Of a DNA stretch of 64,000 nt, positions 34,959 to 44,994 are shown in pieces. Location: positions 1,461,011-1,525,010 of the forward strand of contig NZ_AZUR01000001.1 in NCBI RefSeq assembly GCF_000527175.1, in the 5' to 3' direction. Below the pieces are notes generated by a model. The model was given only the letters and a program-made list of their open reading frames with translations, was not told the DNA's origin and made no database searches. Numbering within the stretch: position 1 is the first letter of the stretch; the number at the start of each line of letters is the position of its first letter. The translations under genes were made by a program, and so were the position numbers. This DNA is from Pseudogulbenkiania sp. MAI-1 (lineage in GTDB: Bacteria > Pseudomonadota > Gammaproteobacteria > Burkholderiales > Chromobacteriaceae).

Positions 34959-35999
34959 TCAGGCGGGCAGGGCCGCGGCCGTCGCCGCCAGGCTTTCCGG
35001 CGACAGGCTCGACAACCTGATGTCGAGCGCTTGGTCGAGCCGCTGGTAATGGTTGCCCTGCGAGCGGTGGTAGAGCGGGTCGTAGTGCATCTCCAGCAGT
35101 TCCTGGACCAATTGGTCGAAGCGGCCCTCGCGCACCAGCTCGGCCCAGCTGTCCAGCTGGGCACGCGAATGCACGTTCTTGAGGAAGCCCAGTTGCTCCA
35201 GCAGGCGTTCAGGCTCGGCGACGTAGAAGTCGTAATCTTCCAGCAGGAAGCGCACGCGCTCGGCGAGCGGCACTTCCAGCCGCAGGCACTCGCCCCGGTG
35301 CATGGCCTGGAACAGCGCGTCGGGCAGGGCGACCTGGCCGATCTTCTTGCTCTCCGCCTCGATGTAGACCGGGCGCGCCGGGTCGAGCTGGCGCAGTTGC
35401 AGCGCCAACTGGCTGTCGAAGCCTTTCTGCGAAGGCTGGGGCTGGCGCGGCAGCAGGCCGAGCACCGAACCGCGGTGGGAGGCCAGCCGCTCCAGATCGA
35501 GCACCTGGTGGCCGGCTGCTTCCAGCGCCTCCAGCAGACGGCTCTTGCCCGAGCCGGTGGGGCCGCACAACACGCGGAAGTTGAATGCCGTCGGGCGCTC
35601 GGCCAGTTCGTCCAGCACCTGGCGCCGGTAGGCCTTGTAACCGCCCTCCAGCTGGTGGGCGTTCCAACCCACCTGGGCGAGCACGATGGCCATCGCTCCC
35701 GAGCGCTGCCCGCCGCGCCAACAGTAGATCAGCGGTTTCCACGACTTGGGGCGGTCGTGGAAGCGTTCTTCGATGTGGCGGGCGATGTTCTTCGCCACCA
35801 GTGCGGCGCCGACCTTGCGTGCGGCGAACGGCGATACCTGCTTGTACAGCGTGCCGACGCGGATGCGCTCCTCGTCGTCCAGTACGGGGCAGTTGATGGC
35901 GCCGGGCACGTGGTCCTCGGCGAATTCCGCCGGGGAGCGCACGTCGATGATCTCGTCAAACCCGGTGAGCTGTGATACGTTCGCGACCTTGAAATACAT
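34959..35999 (-). CDS. selU: tRNA 2-selenouridine synthase SelU (MnmH)
   Basis: This 346-residue protein replaces sulphur by selenium at the 2-position of wobble uridine using selenophosphate. The N-terminal rhodanese domain has the catalytic C93 in PLIYCWRGGQRSGAM, close to C97 of E. coli. The second part is a P-loop domain (CGPTGSGKSRLLEALEAAG, residues 145-163). The frame stays open far upstream inside selD, but MYFKVANV is the natural start. It is divergent from selD, only 18 bp apart, so the two share a control region. No strong ribosome site is visible before this ATG. Confidence 0.94.
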   Translation of the reverse strand: MYFKVANVSQLTGFDEIIDVRSPAEFAEDHVPGAINCPVLDDEERIRVGTLYKQVSPFAARKVGAALVAKNIARHIEERFHDRPKSWKPLIYCWRGGQRSGAMAIVLAQVGWNAHQLEGGYKAYRRQVLDELAERPTAFNFRVLCGPTGSGKSRLLEALEAAGHQVLDLERLASHRGSVLGLLPRQPQPSQKGFDSQLALQLRQLDPARPVYIEAESKKIGQVALPDALFQAMHRGECLRLEVPLAERVRFLLEDYDFYVAEPERLLEQLGFLKNVHSRAQLDSWAELVREGRFDQLVQELLEMHYDPLYHRSQGNHYQRLDQALDIRLSSLSPESLAATAAALPA

Positions 36000-36017
36000 G
36001 GTATGTGGTGAGAGCCG

Positions 36018-37058
36018 ATGGCTGAAATACGATTGACCCAATTGTCTCATGGCGGCGGCTGCGGCTGCAAAATTGCCCCGTCGGTGCTGGAATCCATCCT
36101 GTCCGGCGCCAAGGAAAAAATGCCGTTCCCGAATCTGCTGGTCGGCGCCGAAACCAGCGACGACGCGGCGGTCTACAAGCTCAACGATAGCCAGGCCATC
36201 GTCGCCACCACCGATTTCTTCATGCCCATCGTCGACGATGCGCGCGACTTCGGCCGCATCGCCGCCACCAACGCGCTGTCGGACATCTACGCCATGGGCG
36301 CCACGCCGATCATGGCGCTGGCCATCGTCGCCATGCCGGTGAACACCCTGCCGCTGGAGACCATCCGCGACATTCTCGACGGTGGCGAATCGGTGTGCCG
36401 CGAGGCCGGCATTCCGCTCGCCGGCGGCCACTCCATCGACGCGCCCGAACCGATCTACGGCCTGGTGGCGCTGGGCGTGGTGCATCCCGACCAGCTCAAG
36501 CGCAACTGCGACGCGCGCGACGGCGACGTGCTGATCCTCGGCAAGGGGCTGGGCGTGGGCGTGCTGGCGCAGGCGATGAAGAAGGGCGTGCTGGATGATG
36601 CCGGTTACGCCGCGCTGATCGCCTCGACCACCCGGCTCAACACTGTGGGCGCGGAGCTGGCGCCGCTGTCCGGCGTGCACGCGCTGACCGATGTCACCGG
36701 CTTCGGCCTGTTGGGTCATCTGCTGGAAATCTGCAAGGGCTCGGGGTTGGTTGCGGATGTCGACATGGCGGCGGTGCCGGTGCTGGAAGAGGCGCGCCCG
36801 TTGGCGGAGCTGGGCTACGGCCCCGGCGCCATCGAGCGCAATATGGCGAGTTTCGGCCAGCATGTCGATTTCGCCGACAGCGTGCCGGAGTGGCAGCGCC
36901 GCCTGCTGGCCGATCCGCAGACCAGCGGAGGCCTCCTGGTGGCGGTGGCGCCGGAGCAGGCCGACGAGGTGCTGGCGCGCTTCAAGGAGCGCGGCTTCGG
37001 CTACGCCGCGGTGATCGGCTCGCTGCGTCGGGGCGAGCCGCGCATCAACGTGCGCTGA
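36018..37058 (+). CDS. selD: Selenide, water dikinase SelD
   Basis: This 346-residue enzyme makes selenophosphate from selenide and ATP. The glycine-rich N terminus SHGGGCGCKIAP carries the essential Cys (C15, equal to C17 of E. coli) and Lys (K18). The catalytic residue is Cys, not selenocysteine. Further marks are ATTDFFMPIVDD and DVTGFGLLGHL. Divergent selU uses the product for tRNA; no selA/selB is seen here, so selenoprotein synthesis is not shown. umuD begins 3 bp after the stop. Confidence 0.96.
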   Translation: MAEIRLTQLSHGGGCGCKIAPSVLESILSGAKEKMPFPNLLVGAETSDDAAVYKLNDSQAIVATTDFFMPIVDDARDFGRIAATNALSDIYAMGATPIMALAIVAMPVNTLPLETIRDILDGGESVCREAGIPLAGGHSIDAPEPIYGLVALGVVHPDQLKRNCDARDGDVLILGKGLGVGVLAQAMKKGVLDDAGYAALIASTTRLNTVGAELAPLSGVHALTDVTGFGLLGHLLEICKGSGLVADVDMAAVPVLEEARPLAELGYGPGAIERNMASFGQHVDFADSVPEWQRRLLADPQTSGGLLVAVAPEQADEVLARFKERGFGYAAVIGSLRRGEPRINVR

Positions 37059-37061
37059 GCC

Positions 37062-37583
37062 ATGGCCGGACTGCATCGGTCTGAATCCACACTAACATCG
37101 CTCGCCGTGTCGGCCACCGCGCTGGATACGCTGATCGCGCGGTTTCCGGAGCAGGTGCTGCGAGTGGCCCCCGAGCTGTCGGACACGGTGCTGCCGCTTT
37201 ACGCCTCCCACGTGCCGGCGGGCTTTCCATCTCCGGCCGACGACTATCTGGAAGCCTCGCTCAATCTCAACGATTACCTGATCCGCCACCCGGAGTCGAC
37301 CTTCTTCGTCCGGGTATCCGGCGAGTCGATGAGCGGCGCCGGCATCTTCGACGGCGACATGCTGGTGGTCGACCGCCTGCTGCCGCCGCGCCATCGCGAC
37401 GTGGTGATCGCGGTGCTGGCGGGAGAACTGACGGTCAAGCGGCTGGAACTGCGCGCCGACGGCCCCTGGCTGGTGCCGGAGCACCCCGATTATCCGGCCC
37501 TGAGGGGCGATCCCGAGGCCGGATTCGAGGTGTGGGGCGTGGTCACGGCGGTGGTGCGTTCACTGCGTCAGCCTAAGGCCTGA
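37062..37583 (+). CDS. umuD: UmuD-like S24 peptidase, orphan with N-terminal extension
   Basis: This 173-residue LexA-type self-cleaving protein has no DNA-binding domain. The putative cleavage site is A53-G54 in VPAGFPSPADDY, with nucleophile S89 in SGESMSGAGIFDGDML and lysine K126 in ELTVKRLEL. The spacings 36 and 37 match E. coli UmuD (C24, S60, K97). It has about 29 extra N-terminal residues, which could mean a later true start. umuC is not adjacent. It starts 3 bp after selD, and no LexA box is evident upstream, so SOS control is uncertain. Confidence 0.85.
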   Translation: MAGLHRSESTLTSLAVSATALDTLIARFPEQVLRVAPELSDTVLPLYASHVPAGFPSPADDYLEASLNLNDYLIRHPESTFFVRVSGESMSGAGIFDGDMLVVDRLLPPRHRDVVIAVLAGELTVKRLELRADGPWLVPEHPDYPALRGDPEAGFEVWGVVTAVVRSLRQPKA

Positions 37584-37598
37584 CGTCGACGCCGCCCG

Positions 37599-38150
37599 TC
37601 AGAAGGCTCCGCGCAGGTTGAACGTGGTGATGGAGGTCTTGCCCTTGTCGGGTCCCAGGTTGACATTCGGCATCCAGCTCATGGCGAACGACACGTTTTT
37701 CGAATTCATGAGCACTTCCACCAGGTTCAGTCCCGGCAGATAGCCGAGTTCCAGCCGCAGTTTCTCGGAGCCGAGCGAGAGCAGCGGCAGGGTCATCAGC
37801 CCGCTCCTCCCCGGGCCGCCCAGATAGCCGGTGAACAGCGTGACGCCGCCGGAGATCGGTCCGCTGACCGGCCATTCCCTACGCCATCCCGCACCGGCAA
37901 AGTAGCCGGTTCTATCGAGCGGGCCGGGATAACTGCTCACCCGGCTGATCCACGTACCCTCTCCCTCGTCGTCAGAGAATTCCCACTCCACCCCGAGCCC
38001 GGCTGTTGGGCCTTTGAGCGTGCTGCAGTAAGCCGGGCTCGCCTCGCAGAAGCCGGGGGTGGCGGTTCCGTAACTGAGCACCGAGAACTCGTCGGCGGCG
38101 GCAACGCCGGCAGCGAAAAGGCCGATCAGGGCGGGAGCGTTTACGTTCAT
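37599..38150 (-). CDS. Small outer-membrane beta-barrel protein (PagP-like?)
   Basis: This 183-residue exported protein has a short signal peptide (LIGLFAAGVAAADE), alternating hydrophobic strands and a C-terminal phenylalanine (TTFNLRGAF), the usual mark of outer-membrane barrels. The pattern LPLLSLGSEKLRLELGYLPG followed by VSFAMSWMPN recalls the end of lipid A palmitoyltransferase PagP, but I cannot confirm homology, and PagL-like or unknown barrels are alternatives. AGGAG precedes the ATG. The upstream region is strikingly AT-rich compared with the rest, suggesting a strong or silenced promoter. Its 3' end faces umuD, 15 bp away. Confidence 0.6.
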   Translation of the reverse strand: MNVNAPALIGLFAAGVAAADEFSVLSYGTATPGFCEASPAYCSTLKGPTAGLGVEWEFSDDEGEGTWISRVSSYPGPLDRTGYFAGAGWRREWPVSGPISGGVTLFTGYLGGPGRSGLMTLPLLSLGSEKLRLELGYLPGLNLVEVLMNSKNVSFAMSWMPNVNLGPDKGKTSITTFNLRGAF

Positions 38151-38348
38151 TTTGTTACTCCTGTTTTTATAGTTATCTGAATTTATTTAATTTATTTCAA
38201 TTTACATTTGATTCTGATGATGAGAAATGTATTAAATAAACTGATGCGGCGGGCTGGAGGAAAGGGGGCGGCAAGGGGTGGGCGGGGCAGGGTGACCGGG
38301 GGGTATCGTCGTCATGCTGGAAGAATATGAACGACGGGTGGACGCGCT

Positions 38349-38377
38349 CTTGAAATCAGCAAAACCCCGCCCAAAAT
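38349..38377 (+). promoter_or_regulatory. Sigma-32-like heat-shock promoter of clpB
   Basis: CTTGAAA at 38349-38355, a 14-base spacer and CCCAAAAT at 38370-38377 resemble the RpoH consensus CTTGAAA / CCCCATNT. It lies 30 bp before the clpB start, where a heat-shock promoter is expected. Confidence 0.55.
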
Positions 38378-38406
38378 AGGGATTAATAGCGATTCGGGAG
38401 CTCGTC

Positions 38407-40983
<2,577 letters not shown>

Positions 40984-40993
40984 GTTCATAAGG

Positions 40994-41060
40994 GGCGGTA
41001 TACCGCCTGCGGAATCGGCCCCCGGCCGCCGGTGAGGGAAACCCGCCGGGTGACCGGGGG
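40994..41060 (+). terminator. Palindrome and probable clpB terminator
   Basis: GGCGGTATACCGCC (40994-41007) is a perfect palindrome 10 bp after the stop. A larger stem (CCCCCGG at 41019-41025 with CCGGGGG at 41054-41060) is followed by CTTTCGTTT. The T-run is imperfect, so termination may be partial. Confidence 0.5.
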
Positions 41061-41082
41061 CTTTCGTTTGGGTGTTCCGGGC

Positions 41083-41097
41083 GCACTGCTGCAGTGC
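41083..41097. promoter_or_regulatory. NtrC-like site before the EAL operon
   Basis: GCAC, seven bases, GTGC matches the core and spacing of NtrC (NRI) sites. It lies about 70 bp upstream of a sigma-54 promoter, the normal enhancer position. The same core occurs before nrtA, the MFS nitrate transporter and nirB. Confidence 0.65.
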
Positions 41098-41168
41098 AAT
41101 ATGCGCCAATGCCGGGCGATTTCTGGCCGATTGGGGTCGATTTCAATAGCATGGCCCGGGAGGGAGGC

Positions 41169-41184
41169 TGGCACGGCATTTGCT
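41169..41184 (+). promoter_or_regulatory. Sigma-54 promoter of the EAL/MCP/NIT operon
   Basis: TGGCACG at 41169-41175, four bases, TTGCT at 41180-41184 is an exact fit to the RpoN consensus (TGGCACG-N4-TTGCW). It should start transcription just before the dual-hairpin leader. Confidence 0.85.
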
Positions 41185-41197
41185 GAATGGTGGGCAG

Positions 41198-41274
41198 GCG
41201 GGCCAACGGCGGTCCGCACTTGAAAGGGACAACGGCGTCCCCGGGGCTTCTCGGCCCGGGGACGCCTTTTTTTT
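41198..41274 (+). promoter_or_regulatory. ANTAR-type leader RNA with terminator, EAL operon
   Basis: Hairpin 1 is GCGGGCC / GGTCCGC (41198-41217) with loop AACGGC. Hairpin 2 is GGGAC / GTCCC (41226-41241), again with loop AACGGC. Both six-base loops have A at position 1 and G at position 4, the known signature of ANTAR-protein RNA targets. The terminator (GGCGTCCCCGGG at 41234-41245 with its complement at 41255-41266, then eight T) uses the 3' arm of hairpin 2, so binding at hairpin 2 would prevent termination. This copy precedes signalling genes rather than nitrate-assimilation genes. Confidence 0.8.
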
Positions 41275-41277
41275 GCC

Positions 41278-42564
41278 ATGATGCGAACAACATCCGCTCT
41301 GCCACTGGCTTCGACCAATCCGTGTCTGCCGCTTGACGATATCACTCGGGCCATCTTCTCCGAGGCCGGCCGTGCCATCGGCCGCTTCCGGGATCTGTGC
41401 CTGGACAGTCACTTCCAGCCGATCTATAGCCTGGCGCACAGCCGCATCGTCGGCCATGAGGCGCTGCTGCGTGCATCGGCGGCGGATGGCAGCCCCATCC
41501 CGCCGCTGCAGGCGTTGGGGTGCGCGCGGGACGACGAGGAGCGGGTCTTCGTCGACCGCTTGTGCCGCGCCTTGCACCTCGCCAACTACCAGTACCTCGG
41601 TCCGCACGATGCCGGGCAGACCTGGCTGTTTCTCAACGTGTCGACCCAGGTGGTGATACGCACCGGCCAGTCCGAGCCGTTTTTCGCCGAGCTGCTGGCC
41701 CACAGCGGCTTCCCCGCCCGACGCGTGGTGGTGGAAATCCTGGAGGGAACCATCGCCGACCAGTCGCTGCTGAGCGAGGCGGTGGCCAATTACCGCAGCA
41801 TGGGCTGCCTGGTGGCGCTGGACGATTTCGGCGCCGATTCCTCCAACATCGAGCGCATCTGGCGTGCCACACCCGACATCGTCAAGCTCGACCGCAAGCT
41901 GATTGCGGCGGCCGAGCATTCGCCGCGGGCACGGCGTGTGCTGCCCGCCACCGTGGCGCTGATCCACGAGGCGGGCAGCCTGGCGCTGATCGAGGGGGTC
42001 GAGAATACAGAGCAGGCAGCCATTGCTCTCGACAGCGACGCAGACCTGGTGCAGGGCTATTACTTTGCGCGCCCGGCTGCCGTCCCGTTGCGGCAGGATG
42101 ATGGCGGCATCGCCGCCTTGTCGGCCCGGCACGCCGCGGCGCGGGCCTCCGCGCGCCAGCAGCAGGAGCTGCAGGTCTACGCCAGCGTCTTTCAGCGGAC
42201 GGCCAAACGGCTGTGGAGCGAGTATGGTCTGACGGCCGCCTGTGCCGAACTGCTCGCCATGCCGCGAGTGGACCGTTGTTACCTGATCGGGGCGGACGGC
42301 GTACAGATCGGCGCCAGCGTGCTGCCCTTGGGTCAGGAGCCTGCCGCTTCGCGCTTCGCGCCGCTGGAGGAGGCCCAGGGCGCCAACTGGTCGCGCAAAC
42401 CTTACCACTACCGCGCGCTGGCCCACCCCGGCCAGCTGCAAGTCAGCAGCCCCTATCTGTCCGTGGCCAATTCCCGTTTGTGCGTGACGCTGTCGCTGGC
42501 CGTGCCGCTGGCGCAGGGGCTGCGGGTGCTGTGTTGCGACATCAAACTGGACGAACTGGCCTGA
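41278..42564 (+). CDS. EAL-domain protein (c-di-GMP phosphodiesterase) with C-terminal sensor
   Basis: This 428-residue soluble protein has an EAL domain in the first 270 residues. Catalytic marks are mostly present: HEALLRAS, FLNVSTQ, VEILEGT, LDDFGADSSN, VKLDRKLI, EGVEN. It is probably an active c-di-GMP phosphodiesterase. The C-terminal third (ELLAMPRVDRCYLIGADGVQIGASV...) looks like a small PAS/Cache-type ligand domain. The start ATG (41278 or 41281) is only three bases after the terminator T-run and has no recognisable ribosome site, so translation may be poor or tied to the leader fold. It is the first gene of the sigma-54/ANTAR-controlled operon; the chemoreceptor follows 13 bp later. 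Confidence 0.85.
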   Translation: MMRTTSALPLASTNPCLPLDDITRAIFSEAGRAIGRFRDLCLDSHFQPIYSLAHSRIVGHEALLRASAADGSPIPPLQALGCARDDEERVFVDRLCRALHLANYQYLGPHDAGQTWLFLNVSTQVVIRTGQSEPFFAELLAHSGFPARRVVVEILEGTIADQSLLSEAVANYRSMGCLVALDDFGADSSNIERIWRATPDIVKLDRKLIAAAEHSPRARRVLPATVALIHEAGSLALIEGVENTEQAAIALDSDADLVQGYYFARPAAVPLRQDDGGIAALSARHAAARASARQQQELQVYASVFQRTAKRLWSEYGLTAACAELLAMPRVDRCYLIGADGVQIGASVLPLGQEPAASRFAPLEEAQGANWSRKPYHYRALAHPGQLQVSSPYLSVANSRLCVTLSLAVPLAQGLRVLCCDIKLDELA

Positions 42565-42577
42565 GAGGAGAACACCG

Positions 42578-43774
42578 ATGACATGGATGCTGGCCCCGGC
42601 GGTGGGCTTGATGCACCGCTTGGCATTACGCACGAAGTTTGCCCTGGTCGGCCTGCTGCTGACGCTGCCCTTGCTGTTGCAGGCGCTGGAGAGGGAGCTG
42701 CCGGGGTGGTGGGCGGCTTGGCTGGACGCGCTGTCCTGGTCGCTGGCGGCGGGCGGGCTCTACCTGTTTGCCGCGCTGTATAGCGCCACCGCGAATACCG
42801 CGCGGGAACTGCTCCGGACTGTGCGGAAGCTGGCCGAGGGGGATCTGCTCAGCCGGGCCGCCGTGGACGGGAAGGATGAACTGGCCAAGGTGGCGATGCG
42901 GCTCAACGAGATGGCACGCGAGAACGGCCGGCTCATCACCGGCGTGCGCGGCACCGCCGAGGAAGTCGCCAGTGCGGCCTCGGAGCTGGCCGCGGCGGCC
43001 ACCCGGGTGCGCGAAGGCGCGGCGGCGCAGGACACGCTGTCCGCCGTCACCGCCGGAGCGGTCGACCAGATCAAGAGCAGTGTCGAGGCGATTGCCGCGA
43101 GTGCCGACGAGACCGAAGCCATCGCCGACCGTTCCGAGGCGCTGGCGCGTGATGGTGTGGTGGTGGTCGACGCCGCCGGGGCCGAGATGACGCGCATCCG
43201 CGATTCGGTAGCGCGGCTCTCCGAGCTGGTGGGTTCGCTGGGGCAGCGTTCGGGCGAGATCGGCGGCATCGTCGAGGTGATCCGCGAGATCGCCGACCAG
43301 ACCAACCTGCTCGCGCTCAACGCCGCCATCGAGGCGGCACGCGCCGGTGAGACCGGGCGCGGCTTCGCCGTGGTGGCGGACGAGGTACGCAAGCTGGCCG
43401 AGCGCACCAGCGGCGCCACCGTGCGCATCGGCGAGGTGATCGCGCTGATCCGTGGCGAGATCGATGCCGCCGTGTCGCGCATGGACGAGGGCCAGGCCCA
43501 GGCCGAGCGGGGTGTGCAGCTGGCGCGCCAGGCGGCCGAGGCACTGGATGGCATCCGCAGCGGCGCCCATTCCACACTGGAGCGGGTGCACGCCATCGCC
43601 GCCGCCACGCGCGAGCAAAGCCAGGCCAGCGTGCACGCCGGGGAAAGCATGGCCCAGATCGCCGACAAGGCGCACGTCAACAATGCCGCCAGCAGCGAGG
43701 CAGCGGCCGTGGCGGGTTATCTGGAAGAGCTGGCAACCGGCCTGCGCGGGGCTGTGCTGCGATTCAAGACCTGA
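42578..43774 (+). CDS. Chemoreceptor without periplasmic sensor domain
   Basis: This 398-residue methyl-accepting protein has two closely spaced TM helices (LALRTKFALVGLLLTLPLLLQAL and LDALSWSLAAGGLYLFAALYSA) separated by only about 12 residues, so almost nothing lies in the periplasm. A HAMP-like segment and a full signalling domain follow, with the tip visible as IREIADQTNLLALNAAIEAARAGETGRGFAVVADEVRKLAERT. GAGGAGAAC precedes the ATG. With no input domain of its own, it may take signals from the NIT-like protein encoded 22 bp downstream, from redox or membrane state, or from the EAL partner. Confidence 0.88.
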   Translation: MTWMLAPAVGLMHRLALRTKFALVGLLLTLPLLLQALERELPGWWAAWLDALSWSLAAGGLYLFAALYSATANTARELLRTVRKLAEGDLLSRAAVDGKDELAKVAMRLNEMARENGRLITGVRGTAEEVASAASELAAAATRVREGAAAQDTLSAVTAGAVDQIKSSVEAIAASADETEAIADRSEALARDGVVVVDAAGAEMTRIRDSVARLSELVGSLGQRSGEIGGIVEVIREIADQTNLLALNAAIEAARAGETGRGFAVVADEVRKLAERTSGATVRIGEVIALIRGEIDAAVSRMDEGQAQAERGVQLARQAAEALDGIRSGAHSTLERVHAIAAATREQSQASVHAGESMAQIADKAHVNNAASSEAAAVAGYLEELATGLRGAVLRFKT

Positions 43775-43796
43775 ACCCGATAAGGAGGGAAGCATC

Positions 43797-44648
43797 ATGG
43801 AAGCGATCGCAAGCAGCATAGGGCTGTTGGCGGCGGCCGGCACGGCACTGGGCTGGGCCCAGGGACGTGAACGGTCTGCCCGCCGGGCCCGGCGACACCT
43901 GAGCCTCGACGCCGTGCGCCAAGGCATCGCCCTGATGACGGTGATGCAGCAGCATCGTGGTATGGCCGCCGCGCTGCTCAGCGGCGACACCGGCTTTGCC
44001 GTGCGGCTGGCCGACAAGCAAAGGGAGGTGGAGGGCAGGCTGGCCGAACTGGGCGCCTGTTTTGCTCGCGTTCCGGCCCTCGCCGCCGGCGGACGCCGGC
44101 TGGAGGCCATCCGGGCGGCGTGGACGCAGCTGTGCCAGGAGGTGAGGGGATATACGGCGGAACAGAGCTTCGCCGTCCATACCGCGCTGGTGCAGCAGGT
44201 GCTGTACCTGTTGGGCGACATCGGCGAGCGCGGCGGCTTGCTGGAGGCGCGCTCGCCGGCCGTGGCGGCGCTGGCCGAGGTGCTGCTGCTGCGCCTGCCG
44301 CTGCTGGCCGAGAGTATCGGCCAGGCCAGGGCGCTCGGCACCGGCTTCGCCGCCCAGGGCCGCTGCGGCGCCGTCGGTCGCATCCGGCTGAGTTTGCTGG
44401 AGAGGCGTATCGGCGAATGTCTGGCCGGTCTCGGTGTCGTGCTCGACAGCCCGTCGCTCGTCGCTCCCGCGCAACGCTGCCGGCAGCAGGTGTGGCACCT
44501 GTCAGCCTCGATCGAGGCCGATCTGATCGGTGTCGAGCGCATCACGCTGGCGCCGGATGCCTACTTCCGCTGCGCGACCGAGGCTATCGATGCTTGCCTG
44601 GCGCTGTGGCAGGCGGCGGAGCAGGTCACGCGGCGGGCGCTGCCCTAA
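43797..44648 (+). CDS. Stand-alone NIT-like (nitrate/nitrite-sensing) protein
   Basis: This 283-residue helical protein has an N-terminal hydrophobic helix (SSIGLLAAAGTALGWA) followed by basic residues. The body resembles half of a NIT domain: VMQQHRGMAAALLSGD near residue 51 matches the (Q)xERG-type core, and ARALGTGFAAQGRC near 177 resembles the second-half motif. No signalling output domain is present. AAGGAGG precedes the ATG, and the gene is third in the EAL-chemoreceptor operon. It may act as a separate nitrate sensor for the receptor. The topology is unclear: the arginine-rich stretch after the helix favours a cytoplasmic body. Assignment to NIT is by eye. Confidence 0.65.
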   Translation: MEAIASSIGLLAAAGTALGWAQGRERSARRARRHLSLDAVRQGIALMTVMQQHRGMAAALLSGDTGFAVRLADKQREVEGRLAELGACFARVPALAAGGRRLEAIRAAWTQLCQEVRGYTAEQSFAVHTALVQQVLYLLGDIGERGGLLEARSPAVAALAEVLLLRLPLLAESIGQARALGTGFAAQGRCGAVGRIRLSLLERRIGECLAGLGVVLDSPSLVAPAQRCRQQVWHLSASIEADLIGVERITLAPDAYFRCATEAIDACLALWQAAEQVTRRALP

Positions 44649-44775
44649 TCCGACGGCAGCGGGGCTTCCTCCGTGTGCGGGTCGTGGCCGGATGTTGCTG
44701 ACGGTGCGCCGCTGACGCGGTTGCGCCCGCCATTCTTGACCAGGTAGAGCGCGCCGTCGGCCCGCGACAGCAGAC
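44645..44775 (-). pseudogene. C-terminal remnant of a GGDEF diguanylate cyclase
   Basis: On the minus strand the frame reads LLSRADGALYLVKNGGRNRVSG and then a 20-residue tail to a TAG at 44645-44647. ADxALYxxKxxGRNRV is the hallmark end of GGDEF domains. Nothing upstream in this frame resembles the GGDEF core, and the reading frame before LLSRAD is unlike any cyclase, so only the last 40 or so codons survive. The remnant overlaps the stop of the NIT-like gene. A deletion or rearrangement probably removed the rest of the gene. Confidence 0.7.
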
Positions 44776-44994
44776 TTCCGCCCATGATGACAATGGGGTC
44801 ATCAGTATGGGTGCTGGCATATGCCGGGTTTTTGGATGAAATTCTTATTCATCATGGTGATGAGTGGTGGCAGAGCAAGGGAAGGGGATGGGGAAGGCGG
44901 CTTAACAATTGTTAGTACTTCTTAACAGCATGGGTGGACGATCGCCGTTAAGATGCCGCCGTCAACTCTCGAAATAACGCTAAGGAACATAGCC
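44776..44994 (+). promoter_or_regulatory. Intergenic region before the glycine-zipper gene
   Basis: A perfect 12-bp palindrome TAACAATTGTTA at 44903-44914 is followed by another CTTAACAG half-site, about 80 bp before the next start. GATGAA / TTCATC (44835-44853) forms a further small inverted repeat. An operator at the promoter is likely; the regulator is unknown. Confidence 0.4.

Noticed and set aside
33087..35975. Plus-strand open frame of 962 codons opposite mnmC and selU
   Set aside because: It is an antisense shadow; the minus strand carries complete MnmC and SelU with catalytic motifs.
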